DNA of 64,000 bases from Lacrimispora sp032078915 (GCF_032078915.1 NZ_DAMAUN010000006.1:61495-125494), one strand, 5' to 3'; numbered from the stretch's first letter, positions 15,290-24,717 are shown. Translations and numbers: made by a program. Notes: generated from the letters alone by a model not told the origin.

Positions 15290-15345
15290 TTTTCTGCCCG
15301 GCTTCTCAGGGCATATAAGTATGCCTGGAAGGGGGTTCCTTCAAT
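15290..15345 (-). repeat. REP-like palindromic element, copy A
   Basis: The minus strand holds GGCATActtatATGCC followed by GAGAAGCCGGGCAG, in the gap between the deacylase stop and the ridA start. The same order of motifs occurs twice in tandem between truB and ribF at 46244-46337. Confidence 0.55.
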
Positions 15346-16956
15346 TTATTTAAAGCCCTTTCTTAACAGCTTCCCACTGGTGCGGTCCACAAGAATGCCG
15401 TCTGCCAGCACCTGTTTTCCCCCCACCAGCACCAGGCCCATGCCCGTACACGGGTCATGCTTTCCGGTGTAATCTGCATGATCTAAGAAACTCTCCGGCT
15501 GAAATACCAGCACATCTGCCTGGTATCCGGGCCTTAAAAGCCCCCTGTTTTCCAGGCCCATCCGTTTTGCAGGCTGATAGGTCATCTTACTGATGGCCTG
15601 CTCCATGGACAGCACCTTTCGCTTTATAACAAAATCATTTAAAAATCTGGCAGTCGTCCCAAGGAGGCGGGGATGGGCGTTCTTTCCGTCACCGCCGTAC
15701 AGGGAGTCAGAAATCAATAGGGTAAAGGGGAGGCAGGCCACCGCATCCACATCCTGCTGGGACATGCTTAACACAATAATTCCCACTTTCCCGTTTTCCT
15801 CCACAAGTAGGTCCGCCACCAGATCGGAAGGTTCTTCATATTCCAGCTTTTCCGCCAGCGCTCCGATTGTCTGTCCCTGCATAAATGCATTTTTCTCAAG
15901 GGTGACGGAGCTGATGATGATCCGATCCCAGCCAATGCTTTCCGACATATTATCCCAGCCCTGGTGAACCTTATTTAACTCTGAGCGCAGCCTCTCTTTC
16001 CCCTCTGGACCTGATAATCCTTTAACCAGAGCCTCAAAGGACTCTTCCATAATGGTTGGTGGAAGTAAGGACTGGAGGGTGGTGGAACCGCCGTCATAGG
16101 GGTAAAAATCCGCAGTGACATCCTGCCCTGATTCCCTTGCCTGTTCAATCCTCTGAATCGCCTCGAATATCTTGCTATTCCAGTTCTTGATTCCCGTTGA
16201 TTTCAAATGGCTGATATTTAAGGGAACCCCTGCCTTTGCCGCCACATCGATCACTTCTTCCACCGACTCCACCAGGCTGTCCCCCTCTCCCCGGATGTGG
16301 GTACAGAGAATGCCGCCATTTCCGGCAGCTGCCTTTACAACTGCCGTAAGCTCCTCCCTGTTTGAATAGCATTCCGGCTGATACATGATTCCCAGCGTAA
16401 TCCCAAAGGCTCCCTGGGCCAATGCATCTTTCACATACTCCTGAGCCTTTTTAAGCTCTTCTTCCGTATATGCTTTGCTTCCAAACCCCTTTAAAGCTAC
16501 CTTGATGCTGTCCGAAGCCGCAAAAAATCCCATGTTGAGCGGCAGGTCTGCTGCTTCCAGGGCTTTCCTGTAATCTTCATAGGTTTCAAAGGCCAGATCA
16601 TCAGGAAGTCTTCCGATCACCGGCTCCAGGTAATCATATAGTTCCTTCCTCCACGAAGGAACCGAAGGCACAGGTGCAAGACCGCAGTTTCCCACAAAGG
16701 TGGTGGTGATCCCCTGGGCCAGCTCTATTTCCCCAAAATGAGGGTTTGTAAAAGGCGCAATATCGCAATGACGGTGAATGTCAATGAAACCGGGAGTTAC
16801 CGCCTTCCCGGAAGCATCGATCACCTGGGCGTCTTTCTTTTCAATATCCGTGGCAATATCAATAATTTTTTCCCCCTCTATGAGAATGTCGCTCTGATAC
16901 GGCGGTTCTCCGCTTCCGTCATAAATCAGTCCGTTTTTGATCAGAATATAACTCAT
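15346..16956 (-). CDS. N-acyl-D-amino-acid deacylase (D-aminoacylase)
   Basis: 536-residue amidohydrolase-superfamily enzyme of the D-aminoacylase type, which frees D-amino acids from N-acyl-D-amino acids. Early strands LIKNGLIYDGSGEPPYQSDIL and the metal motif GFIDIHRHCD are near residue 57. GNCGLAP, the ITLGIMYQPEC loop and CTHIRGEGDS near 245 follow, then ISHLKSTG with a metal-ligand His near 280, and SDSLYGGDG supplying the catalytic Asp near 420. The ending MTYQPAKRMGLENRGLLRPGYQADVLVF is typical. The ATG overlaps the stop of the PLP enzyme gene by 4 nt. Acylated Gly or dipeptide-like substrates are alternatives to N-acyl-D-amino acids. Confidence 0.88.
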   Translation of the reverse strand: MSYILIKNGLIYDGSGEPPYQSDILIEGEKIIDIATDIEKKDAQVIDASGKAVTPGFIDIHRHCDIAPFTNPHFGEIELAQGITTTFVGNCGLAPVPSVPSWRKELYDYLEPVIGRLPDDLAFETYEDYRKALEAADLPLNMGFFAASDSIKVALKGFGSKAYTEEELKKAQEYVKDALAQGAFGITLGIMYQPECYSNREELTAVVKAAAGNGGILCTHIRGEGDSLVESVEEVIDVAAKAGVPLNISHLKSTGIKNWNSKIFEAIQRIEQARESGQDVTADFYPYDGGSTTLQSLLPPTIMEESFEALVKGLSGPEGKERLRSELNKVHQGWDNMSESIGWDRIIISSVTLEKNAFMQGQTIGALAEKLEYEEPSDLVADLLVEENGKVGIIVLSMSQQDVDAVACLPFTLLISDSLYGGDGKNAHPRLLGTTARFLNDFVIKRKVLSMEQAISKMTYQPAKRMGLENRGLLRPGYQADVLVFQPESFLDHADYTGKHDPCTGMGLVLVGGKQVLADGILVDRTSGKLLRKGFK

Positions 16957-18074
16957 ATCAGCATCCCTCTTGCATCTACTTTTTGTTTTCTGAGAGAACC
17001 ATTTTCCAGAATATAAACAGAATTCTGCATATTAACAGCCGTACATACATGGATAGGGATCAGGGACAGAACCTGACCCACTTGCAGCCCGGTCTCCCCG
17101 TTAATGGCCGTGATGATCCCATGCTCTTCATTCATCCGTGACAGCTTTAGATTGTCATCTCCTTCCACCACCGCATATCCGGGATAGTAAAACGGCGGCT
17201 GTCCCGGAACCACATCCGTTGGAAAGCACTTGGTTCCTCCGTCCACCACGGCATATTCCGAATGCTGGCAGCTGACTACCGTCGCATAGAACCGGACAGC
17301 GATCTCACTGATATGGGCTACCTTTTCCTTGGTCAGCATAAAATCATCAAAAATATAGGTGCCAGGGCGGATCTCATTTACCATTCCCGTCTGTGCTACC
17401 TGGACACCGGTGGGGGAAGAACCGGCGCTGATGTCCTGTATCTCCACTCCCGCGTCTTTCAACATCCTGGCAGTTTCAGCCATCATGTTTCCTTCTTCCT
17501 CAGCAGCCAGCAAATTGTCCTCCGTTGGCTTGCCGGATAAGATCAGGCTCTTAAACGTAAATATACCTGTGAGGTTTAAATGCTTCATCTGCTTAAGGGC
17601 AAGGGCCAGCTCCACCGCCCGGTCCATGGGCACTCCCGTGCGTCCGGCTCCCGTATCGATCTCCATACGGACTTCCAGGATCATATCCTGGTCAGAAGCT
17701 GCCTGATTCAGCGCCTTCGCACCTTCCAGGCTGTCAATGGTCAAAATAAGCCTTTTGATCCTTTTTGCCAACGCAATCGCCCTCTGGACACGGAAATTCC
17801 CGACCATAGGATAAGCTATAAAAACATCCTCCATGCCTCCGTCAGCCATGACCTCCGCTTCGCTTACCTTGGCACAGGTGATCCCGCTTGCACCGGCCTT
17901 CCTCTGCATTTCGGCAAATAAGGGCATTTTATGGGTCTTGATATGAGGGCGCAGCCGGCAGCCGGCCTGATCAGCTGCTTCCTGCATCCTTCTTATATTT
18001 TTTTCCGCCAGATCTACATCAATAACCAGGCAGGGTGTCTCTAACTGTTGTATCTGTTCCTGTGTAAGTTTCAT
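16953..18074 (-). CDS. D-threonine aldolase / D-serine dehydratase-like PLP enzyme
   Basis: 373-residue fold-type III PLP enzyme (alanine-racemase-like barrel). The N-terminus is TPCLVIDVDLAEKNI, and the PLP lysine is in RPHIKTHK near residue 47. The phosphate-binding AGSSPTG is near 220. The C-terminal metal-binding pair IPIHVCTAVN near 345 gives the His-x-Cys zinc or manganese site of D-threonine aldolase and DSD1-type D-serine dehydratase. It cleaves or dehydrates D-beta-hydroxy amino acids; the exact reaction cannot be read from the sequence. ATG follows GGGAGGAAATAAAG. With the deacylase and RidA it forms a D-amino-acid degrading trio inside a glycan operon. Confidence 0.85.
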   Translation of the reverse strand: MKLTQEQIQQLETPCLVIDVDLAEKNIRRMQEAADQAGCRLRPHIKTHKMPLFAEMQRKAGASGITCAKVSEAEVMADGGMEDVFIAYPMVGNFRVQRAIALAKRIKRLILTIDSLEGAKALNQAASDQDMILEVRMEIDTGAGRTGVPMDRAVELALALKQMKHLNLTGIFTFKSLILSGKPTEDNLLAAEEEGNMMAETARMLKDAGVEIQDISAGSSPTGVQVAQTGMVNEIRPGTYIFDDFMLTKEKVAHISEIAVRFYATVVSCQHSEYAVVDGGTKCFPTDVVPGQPPFYYPGYAVVEGDDNLKLSRMNEEHGIITAINGETGLQVGQVLSLIPIHVCTAVNMQNSVYILENGSLRKQKVDARGMLI

Positions 18075-18091
18075 CTTTATTTCCTCCCTTC

Positions 18092-20608
18092 TCAGCTTTC
18101 ATAACTGTCAGCCACACTCCGTACCACCAGGTTTTCTTTCACCTGGTCTGGGCTCATCTGGTCTTTAAAGTCTTTTTTGCTTACGTGAACGGTAACTCCT
18201 TCCGGCGAAGTGATATCAAAAAAGTTATCAGAGAAAATAACATCAAAGTCTTTAAAGTAAAGCTCCACATACTGGCAGAAACAGGAAGCTTTCACCGTAA
18301 TATCAAAGCTATGCTCTGATTCTGAAACCGAAACATCATAAGCCGGGGCATTATAATCAAAATGCTTTGGTTTTACAAACAACACCGTCCGTTCCGAAAG
18401 AAGTTCTTCTCCCCTGTATAGCCGGAATACGGAAAAAACAGAAGAACAAAGGGCCTCATCACCGGTCCATGGGGAAAAATCCGTTTCCATGCACTTTAAC
18501 ACCGACAGCGCCGGCAGTTTCCCTTCCCATGCTTCTTCCCATAATACGCGGAACTTATGATCCTTAAGGAAAATTTCCGCTCTGCACTGCTGTTCCTCCC
18601 TGGTATCATTATGAACATAATAGGAAACATGAGGAGAGAGTTCCTTCTCTTCACCGATGGAAATGGTAAAAGGCGCATAAAACCTGCGCGCTCCGTAATG
18701 GAGCGCTTTCCAGCGTCCGTAATAGTCAATGCCCGCCCAGGATGCCACCGGCCAGCAGTCATTGAGCTGCCAGTAGAGAGAGCCCATGCATTGCCCCCGC
18801 TTTCTTCTCCAATGTTCCACACCGTATTCAATAGCCTTTAACTGGAGGATCTGGGAGATATATGCCAGAGAATCCGTATCCTTTGGATAAAGGAAGTAAT
18901 CTGCTATGTAGTTTAATATTTTTCCATTAGCCGCCGGGTTTTTCTGGTGGGATTCCATGACCCTGCTGAAAATATTCCGGTCCTCCGGCAGGGTAAAGGA
19001 GGCTATGGTTTTGCTGTGCGGAAAGGATTGAAATCCGTATTCTGAGCAAAAGCTGAAGTCACCATATTCCGTAAATGGCTTTCCTGAATGCCAGACCTCC
19101 CAGTAATGCTGATCTCCCCGGTTGGTCGCATTGGGATTGTCAAAGGCTCCTCCCGAAGACGGAGAAGATGGCCAGAAAAAGGTAGTGTCATCACAGGCCT
19201 TAATTGCCCGGGGAAGTATATATTCAAAGATCTTTGTATAGTCCGCTTTATATTTGGGGTGATGGCCTTTCAGCCTTGCCCACTCATCTGCCCAGCCCCA
19301 TTCCATCTCATTATTTCCGCACCACAGGGCCAGACAAGCATGGTGCCTTAAACGGCGCACATTGTCCTTTGTTTCTTCCACAATGTCCTCTTCAAAGGTG
19401 TCGTTTAATGCATAGACATTGCATCCAAACATCAGGTCCTGCCAGATTAATATTCCTTCTTCATCGCATTTATCATAGAAATAATCATCAGGGTAATAAC
19501 CTCCGCCCCAGACTCTTAAGCAATTGAAGTTTGCGGAGGCACAGTCTTCGATCAGCCGTGCAGTCCTCTCCTTGGACACCCTTGTTAAAATATTATCTTC
19601 CGGAATATAATTTGCTCCCATGGTAAATATTTTTATACCGTTTACCGTAATGGCAAACTCGTTTCCGTATTCATTTTTATCTGTGCTGACGGTCACGGTC
19701 CGAAGGCCGATCCGGCACTCATAGGTATCATGGCAGGTTCCCGCCTCATCTAGCAGGCGGATGTTCACCCTGTATAAGGGATGCTCTCCCAAACCGTTGG
19801 GCCACCATATCCGGGGGTGGGGAATGATTTCTTCATACTGCCATTCTCCGCTGTTACGGACTGTCCTGGATACATGCCTGCCTTCCGGATCTGTTATTTC
19901 AGTCTCAGTAAGCCATGTCTGCCTGTTTTCCTGTCTTTCTTCATAAAGGGACAGCTGATTGATTTTCACCTCAAATTTCAGTCCTACTCTGCCGCTGCTC
20001 CCATGCTCCTGCCGGATATGGACATCCTGAAGCTTTGCTTCGCTGAAATATTCTATGGCTATATCCCGGAAAATTCCCATATCCGGAAGCTGGGGACCCC
20101 AGTCCCATCCAAACATATAATGAGCCTTGCGAAGTGCCGCATTTCCGTGGATACATCCGGTGGAGGCATAGAAGATATCATTTTCCTCATCCTCTTTCCT
20201 TACAAACTCCAGCGGGGAGTGAAATAAGACCTCTATCCGGTTTTCCCCTTCCTGTAAGTACTCTTTTACAGGGAAACGGTAGGCTCTGTGCATATCCCTG
20301 GTTTCCGCCACCAGGCAGTCGTTGATGCGGATGGAGGCAATGGTATCAATCCCGGCACAGACAAGTTCTGCGCGGGAAAAATCCAAATCCTCTCCTGTCA
20401 CCGGAAAGCTTCTCTTATAAAGATAATCATTTGCCATCAATTCCCGGACAGCATACTCGTTGCATCTCCAATAAGGATCCTCGATCAGCTTATGTTTCAG
20501 CATATGGCTGATCACCGTTCCCGGCACTTCTCCCGTATATACGGCATCGTGGGAGGTTCCTACGGGTTGCCATTTCCAAACCCCATTTAATGATTGTATT
20601 TTTCGCAT
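18092..20608 (-). CDS. beta-mannosidase, GH2
   Basis: 838-residue cytoplasmic GH2 enzyme that removes beta-linked mannose from oligosaccharide ends. The jelly-roll domain starts LNGVWKWQPVG. The stretch RKAHYMFGWDWGPQLPDMGIF near residue 165 is diagnostic of beta-mannosidases. The Ig-like domain includes GLRTVTVS, and the barrel begins RVWGGGYYPDD near 370. The acid/base Glu is in WCGNNEMEWGW near 430 and the nucleophile Glu in FCSEYGFQSFP near 520. No signal peptide. It follows the second permease gene by 15 bp. Confidence 0.92.
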   Translation of the reverse strand: MRKIQSLNGVWKWQPVGTSHDAVYTGEVPGTVISHMLKHKLIEDPYWRCNEYAVRELMANDYLYKRSFPVTGEDLDFSRAELVCAGIDTIASIRINDCLVAETRDMHRAYRFPVKEYLQEGENRIEVLFHSPLEFVRKEDEENDIFYASTGCIHGNAALRKAHYMFGWDWGPQLPDMGIFRDIAIEYFSEAKLQDVHIRQEHGSSGRVGLKFEVKINQLSLYEERQENRQTWLTETEITDPEGRHVSRTVRNSGEWQYEEIIPHPRIWWPNGLGEHPLYRVNIRLLDEAGTCHDTYECRIGLRTVTVSTDKNEYGNEFAITVNGIKIFTMGANYIPEDNILTRVSKERTARLIEDCASANFNCLRVWGGGYYPDDYFYDKCDEEGILIWQDLMFGCNVYALNDTFEEDIVEETKDNVRRLRHHACLALWCGNNEMEWGWADEWARLKGHHPKYKADYTKIFEYILPRAIKACDDTTFFWPSSPSSGGAFDNPNATNRGDQHYWEVWHSGKPFTEYGDFSFCSEYGFQSFPHSKTIASFTLPEDRNIFSRVMESHQKNPAANGKILNYIADYFLYPKDTDSLAYISQILQLKAIEYGVEHWRRKRGQCMGSLYWQLNDCWPVASWAGIDYYGRWKALHYGARRFYAPFTISIGEEKELSPHVSYYVHNDTREEQQCRAEIFLKDHKFRVLWEEAWEGKLPALSVLKCMETDFSPWTGDEALCSSVFSVFRLYRGEELLSERTVLFVKPKHFDYNAPAYDVSVSESEHSFDITVKASCFCQYVELYFKDFDVIFSDNFFDITSPEGVTVHVSKKDFKDQMSPDQVKENLVVRSVADSYES

Positions 20609-20623
20609 AGTTTCACCTGCTCA

Positions 20624-21448
20624 TTACGCCTTCAAACCACTGGTTGCAATTCCTTCCACAAAGTTTTTCTGGAAAACCGCAAAGCATACAATGACCGGGA
20701 GAACAAATACAACTGCCGCCGCCATCAGCCTTGCCCAGTCTATGGAATACTCACTCATATACTGCTGAAGACCCAGAGAAAGGGTATACATACCTGGCTT
20801 TGTTATAAAAATCAAAGGATACAAATAATCACTCCATGCATCTAAAAAGGCATATATCCCGATCGTAGTCAAAACCGGTTTACAAAGGGGAAGTGCGATT
20901 TTATAATAACGCTGGAATTCTGTGGCACCGTCGATTTTCCCCGCCTCAATCAGGCTGTTAGGAATGCCTGCAAAAAACTGCCGGACAATAACAATATAAT
21001 ATGCCTTTCCAAAAAATGCAGGAAGGATCAGGGGAACGTATGTATTGGTAAGCCCCAGCTTAGAATAAATCTTATACAAAGGCACCATGGTGACTGTTAT
21101 AGGTATCATCATCGTCGCCATGACCAGGCCTGAGATGATGTCAGCGCCTTTCCATCTGATTTTCACCAGTGAATATGCGACCATAGGCGTGACCAGAAGC
21201 TGGCCTATGAGTGAAATAGCCGTGATAAACACCGTATTTCCCATGTACTTAAAATATGGGATTGCTGCAAAGGCTGCCGGATAGTTTTCCTTCACCCATT
21301 CACGGGGAAACAGCCTTACCGGAATAGTGAATGCATCGTTGTTGGTCTTGAAAGAAGTGAGCACCATTACCATAAAGGGTGATATGAAAATCAAAGCCAG
21401 CACGGCAACCATAGCAAAAAATAAAATTTTGCTTATATATTTCTTCAT
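20624..21448 (-). CDS. carbohydrate ABC transporter permease (MalG type)
   Basis: 274 residues, six transmembrane segments. The EAA loop, IPNSLIEAGKIDGATEFQRYYKIALPLCKP in outline, contacts the ATPase near 165-195. CUT1-family inner-membrane subunit; its partner is the permease three bases upstream. No ATPase gene is in the operon, so a shared MsmX-type ATPase is expected, as is usual for CUT1 systems in Firmicutes. Confidence 0.92.
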   Translation of the reverse strand: MKKYISKILFFAMVAVLALIFISPFMVMVLTSFKTNNDAFTIPVRLFPREWVKENYPAAFAAIPYFKYMGNTVFITAISLIGQLLVTPMVAYSLVKIRWKGADIISGLVMATMMIPITVTMVPLYKIYSKLGLTNTYVPLILPAFFGKAYYIVIVRQFFAGIPNSLIEAGKIDGATEFQRYYKIALPLCKPVLTTIGIYAFLDAWSDYLYPLIFITKPGMYTLSLGLQQYMSEYSIDWARLMAAAVVFVLPVIVCFAVFQKNFVEGIATSGLKA

Positions 21449-21450
21449 CC

Positions 21451-22374
21451 TTATTCACCTCCGGCATTTTCTGTTGCTTTTCTTGTTACCTTTGTCATAA
21501 TAACCGTCAGAATCGCAACAATGACAAACAGCAGCCACGCCATTGCCGAAGCCTTACCCATCTTTAAATAAGTAAATGCATTATGGAATACATACAGCGG
21601 ATACATGAGAATGGAATTCTCAGGACCGCCGGCGGCACTTCCGCCTTTTACTCCGGCATTAGCGGTAATAATGATGTATACCTGCTGGAAATACTGGAAT
21701 GCATTTATGATGCTTAAAATGGCCTGATACACAAGAACATGAGCAATGCATGGTACCGTAATATAGAAGAATCTGGAAGCTTTTCCGGCTCCGTCGATCT
21801 CGGCTGATTCGTAGTAACTTTTTGGCACGGACTGTAAAGCTGACATACAGACCAGCATCATGGTACCGGTGTTCCACGTTCCCATGAGGACCAGCGCCCA
21901 CTTGGTATAATGGGCATCCATCAGCCATGCCGGTCCGTTGATGCCAAACCAGCTTAATACGTTATTGATGTAACCGTAGGTAGGGTCAAACATCCAGATC
22001 CATACCATAGTCGCAGCAACCATGGGGATTACGGAAGGCAGGAAAAATGCTGTCCTGACAAACCCCCGCCCCTTAAAATTGGCGCATACGATGCTGGCCA
22101 GAAGCAGCGCTACGAACAGGTTGATGGGCGTAGATACAAAGGCCATAAATAAGGTATTTCCCAGGCTCTTCCAAACAAGAGGATCACTAAAGATGTCTTT
22201 GAAATTATCAAGTCCCACCCACTGCGGAGCTGTTACGGCATTAAACTTTGTAAGGCTGTAATACAGAGAGCTTATCAGTGGATATACACTAAAAGCCAGA
22301 AAGCCCAGAATCCACGGAGATGAAAACAGCAGCCCATTTATAAAATCCCGCTGTGTCGCGTTTCGTCCCTTCAT
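21451..22374 (-). CDS. carbohydrate ABC transporter permease (MalF type)
   Basis: 307 residues from ATG 22372-22374, which has GGGGA upstream; an ATG seven codons earlier has none. Six transmembrane segments with the cytoplasmic EAA loop (SYYESAEIDGAGKASRFFYI) near 185-205. N-terminal membrane segment FINGLLFSSPWILGFLAFS. Forms the CUT1 channel with the downstream MalG-type protein. Confidence 0.92.
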   Translation of the reverse strand: MKGRNATQRDFINGLLFSSPWILGFLAFSVYPLISSLYYSLTKFNAVTAPQWVGLDNFKDIFSDPLVWKSLGNTLFMAFVSTPINLFVALLLASIVCANFKGRGFVRTAFFLPSVIPMVAATMVWIWMFDPTYGYINNVLSWFGINGPAWLMDAHYTKWALVLMGTWNTGTMMLVCMSALQSVPKSYYESAEIDGAGKASRFFYITVPCIAHVLVYQAILSIINAFQYFQQVYIIITANAGVKGGSAAGGPENSILMYPLYVFHNAFTYLKMGKASAMAWLLFVIVAILTVIMTKVTRKATENAGGE

Positions 22375-22402
22375 TCCTATTCCCCTCTCATACATGAAGA
22401 TC

Positions 22403-22440
22403 AGGGCACTGCATTATGCAGATTTCTGCCTGCAGCGCCC
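22403..22440 (-). promoter_or_regulatory. hairpin between binding-protein and permease genes
   Basis: GGGCACTGC (22403-22411) pairs with GCAGCGCCC (22432-22440), one mismatch. No T-run follows. Such stems after the binding-protein gene usually protect its 3' end and lower permease expression. Confidence 0.5.
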
Positions 22441-22455
22441 TTAATAAGTGAATTG

Positions 22456-23799
22456 TTATTTTAAATTAGCGCTTTGTCCTGCAAGAGCTTTCAGAGCCTC
22501 TTCCGGAGTCTTTGACCCTGAGTATACGGTATCAAGTGCTGCATTGATCATGGATATGTATTCATCATAATCAGCCATTACCGGATACTGAATGCCCTTT
22601 TCCTGCTTCAGAGCGTCAATAAATTCTGTAAATCCAGGAACTGCCTTGATATCAGCATCATCATATAACGCTTTTACAGCCGGAAGATTACCGGTTCCAA
22701 GGTCAATGATCTTGGCGCCTTCCTGGCTGCAGAGCCATTTTGTAAAGTCCCAGGCTCCATCTTTATTCTTAGCCATTGCAGGTACTGCTACAGAGTCAGT
22801 CTCATAGCGGCTGGTTCCTCTCAGCTCCGGATTTGCCTGTGTACCGGGAATCAGGGTAATGCCGTAATCAACGGTGGAATTAAAGTTCTTCATCATGGTC
22901 GGCAGCCAGGAACCGTCAAGACGGAACAACTGCTTGCCCTGGAAGAACATATCCTGTTCTGTATAGCGGTTTGTATTTGCCGTACCGATAAATCCATCAA
23001 GAGCTTTTCCGCCAAACTGATTTCTGTATTTTACGTTCATATTAAGACTGTCTAAAATGCCTGCGTTATCAGGAGTGACATTAGAATCCTCATCCCACCA
23101 TCTTCCGCCAAAGCCGTAGATCAGCTCCTGTCTGGCAGAAGCATATGGGAATAAGGGATATCCAAGCACCTCGATATTTCCGCTGCCATCTACCTTTGTA
23201 GCCTTTACAGCCATCTCATACATCTCTTCCATGGTTTTTGGCGGCTCGGAATATCCGGCTTCCTTCAGCAGTTCCTTGTTGTAATACATCTGGATGGTAT
23301 ATGCATCAAGGGGAAGGGCATACATGTTTCTGTCAATGGTATTTGCATTCATAGCCTGCTCAGAATAAATGGAAGAATCAAAGGAATCCTTGTCTGCATA
23401 TGGCTGCAGGTTTTCCAGCAAGCCATTCTTCTGATACTGCACCACGGTCTGGTTGCTTATTTTGATGACATCGGGGGATTCGTTGCTGCTCATGGCTACG
23501 ATTACTTTCTGTGCATCCGTAACGCTTAATCCTTCCACCTTATAGTTGCTCTGGGAAGCGTTGTACTCACTAATGGCTTTCTCATAGACAGCCGCTTCAT
23601 CCCCTGTGTTGTTGTACCAGAAAGTGATCACCTGTGCTTCCTTGTTTTCTGCCGGAGCAGATGTTTCCCCGCTGGTTGTCTCCCCGCCGGCCGCAGTCGT
23701 CTGTGCGGTGGTGGCCTGTGACTGTGAACTGCTTCCGCAGCCTGTGACCGCCAATGCAGCCATACCTGCAGCCATGATAATACGAATTGCTCTTTTCAT
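22456..23799 (-). CDS. extracellular sugar-binding lipoprotein
   Basis: 447 residues. The lipoprotein signal has lipobox LAVTGC (Cys near residue 21) followed by a Ser/Thr/Glu-rich linker to about 55. The rest is a CUT1 family 1 solute-binding protein: ITFWYNNTGDEAAVYEKAI at the start, then EAGYSEPPKTMEEMYEMA, and GAWDFTKWLCSQEGAK near 340. It captures the oligosaccharide outside the cell and delivers it to the two permeases. First gene of the operon, downstream of the promoter at 23876-23904. Confidence 0.93.
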   Translation of the reverse strand: MKRAIRIIMAAGMAALAVTGCGSSSQSQATTAQTTAAGGETTSGETSAPAENKEAQVITFWYNNTGDEAAVYEKAISEYNASQSNYKVEGLSVTDAQKVIVAMSSNESPDVIKISNQTVVQYQKNGLLENLQPYADKDSFDSSIYSEQAMNANTIDRNMYALPLDAYTIQMYYNKELLKEAGYSEPPKTMEEMYEMAVKATKVDGSGNIEVLGYPLFPYASARQELIYGFGGRWWDEDSNVTPDNAGILDSLNMNVKYRNQFGGKALDGFIGTANTNRYTEQDMFFQGKQLFRLDGSWLPTMMKNFNSTVDYGITLIPGTQANPELRGTSRYETDSVAVPAMAKNKDGAWDFTKWLCSQEGAKIIDLGTGNLPAVKALYDDADIKAVPGFTEFIDALKQEKGIQYPVMADYDEYISMINAALDTVYSGSKTPEEALKALAGQSANLK

Positions 23800-23875
23800 A
23801 AAATACCTCCTTCGAAAAATACGGTTTGAACTTTTTGTTGATTAGTTTTCAACATTTTGTTTAACTCATAATCAA

Positions 23876-23904
23876 TATATACTATACTTCATGTATTTTG
23901 TCAA
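23876..23904 (-). promoter_or_regulatory. promoter of the glycan/D-amino-acid operon
   Basis: Minus strand TTGACA (23904-23899), 17-bp spacer, TATATA (23881-23876). Consensus -35; about 70 bp of leader to the binding-protein ATG. Confidence 0.65.
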
Positions 23905-23986
23905 CAATAATAATGGCGTTCTTTATATTTTTTTGTTTGTTTTTTATAATGTTAATTTTTTTATTCAACAAACACTGTATTATTAC

Positions 23987-24015
23987 TGGACTTTATCTCA
24001 CATTTCATTTATAAT
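23987..24015 (+). promoter_or_regulatory. probable promoter of the YheO-PAS regulator
   Basis: TGGACT (23987-23992), 17-bp spacer, TATAAT (24010-24015). Good -10, moderate -35. Confidence 0.5.
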
Positions 24016-24052
24016 TTATTTAGACATTTTGTTGAAAGGATAAAATACTACT

Positions 24053-24691
24053 ATGGGATATGTTTCTGATAACCTAAACCTGTTGTCTGACATTGCTAAA
24101 TGCATTGCGATGCAATTCGGAGAAAACTGTGAGGTGGTTTTGCATGACCTTACCCTGCCATATGACCAGACAATCGTTGCAATCTGGAATGGGCATGTGA
24201 CCGGAAGAAAAGTCGGAGATGGAGGCACCAATGCCGGATTAGAGATTTTAAAGGGATCCACATCACCGGATGACCAGTACAGCTATGTTAACGCCACACC
24301 TACCGGCCGGATCTTACGCTCTTCCAGCAAGTACTTCCGTGACGAATATGGAAAAGTGAACGGAAGCTTGTGCATTAATTTAGATATTACAGATATGATC
24401 AAATGTGAAAACACCTTACGGACCTTTACCTGTTCCAGCTCCCAGGCTCTTACCCAGACTCCGGAACTGTTTGTGGGAAATGTTGATGAACTGCTGGAAA
24501 TCATGATGAAAGATGCCGTAAACATGACCGGAAAATCCGTGGGGAATTTGACAAAAGAAGAGAAGGTGTCTGTTGTCCATACCTTAGACGATAAGGGATT
24601 CTTCCTGATAAAAAAAGCAGCGGAAAAGCTGGCTGACTTTTTGGGATTGTCCAGATACAGCATCTATAACTATTTAAACGAAAGCCATTAG
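24053..24691 (+). CDS. YheO-like PAS / HTH transcriptional regulator
   Basis: 212 residues. About 10-120 is a YheO-type PAS sensor (IAKCIAMQFGENCEVVLHDL, IVAIWNGHVTGRKVGDGGT). About 165-210 is the matching C-terminal HTH (LTKEEKVSVVHTLDDKGFFLIKKAAEKLADFLGLSRYSIYNYLNE). DauR, the D-arginine-responsive regulator of Pseudomonas, has this architecture. Divergently transcribed from the operon that encodes a D-aminoacylase, a D-threonine-aldolase-like enzyme and RidA, so it is the obvious local regulator; its ligand is likely an amino-acid-derived product of that pathway. Activator or repressor cannot be decided. Confidence 0.85.
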   Translation: MGYVSDNLNLLSDIAKCIAMQFGENCEVVLHDLTLPYDQTIVAIWNGHVTGRKVGDGGTNAGLEILKGSTSPDDQYSYVNATPTGRILRSSSKYFRDEYGKVNGSLCINLDITDMIKCENTLRTFTCSSSQALTQTPELFVGNVDELLEIMMKDAVNMTGKSVGNLTKEEKVSVVHTLDDKGFFLIKKAAEKLADFLGLSRYSIYNYLNESH

Positions 24692-24717
24692 ATCGCCATG
24701 ATCGGTGAAAGAGTAAA

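Larger units (their letters stand above)
23833..24035. promoter_or_regulatory. repeated TTTTGTTGA-type sites in the divergent control region
   Basis: TTTTGTTGA or close variants occur at 23833-23841, 23855-23863 (TTTTGTTTA), 23896-23904 (TTTTGTCAA, over the operon's -35), 23964-23972 (reverse orientation, TTCAACAAA) and 24027-24035 (just after the regulator's start point). They are good candidates for binding by the YheO-PAS regulator, covering both promoters. The background is very AT-rich, so some copies may be chance. Confidence 0.4.
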
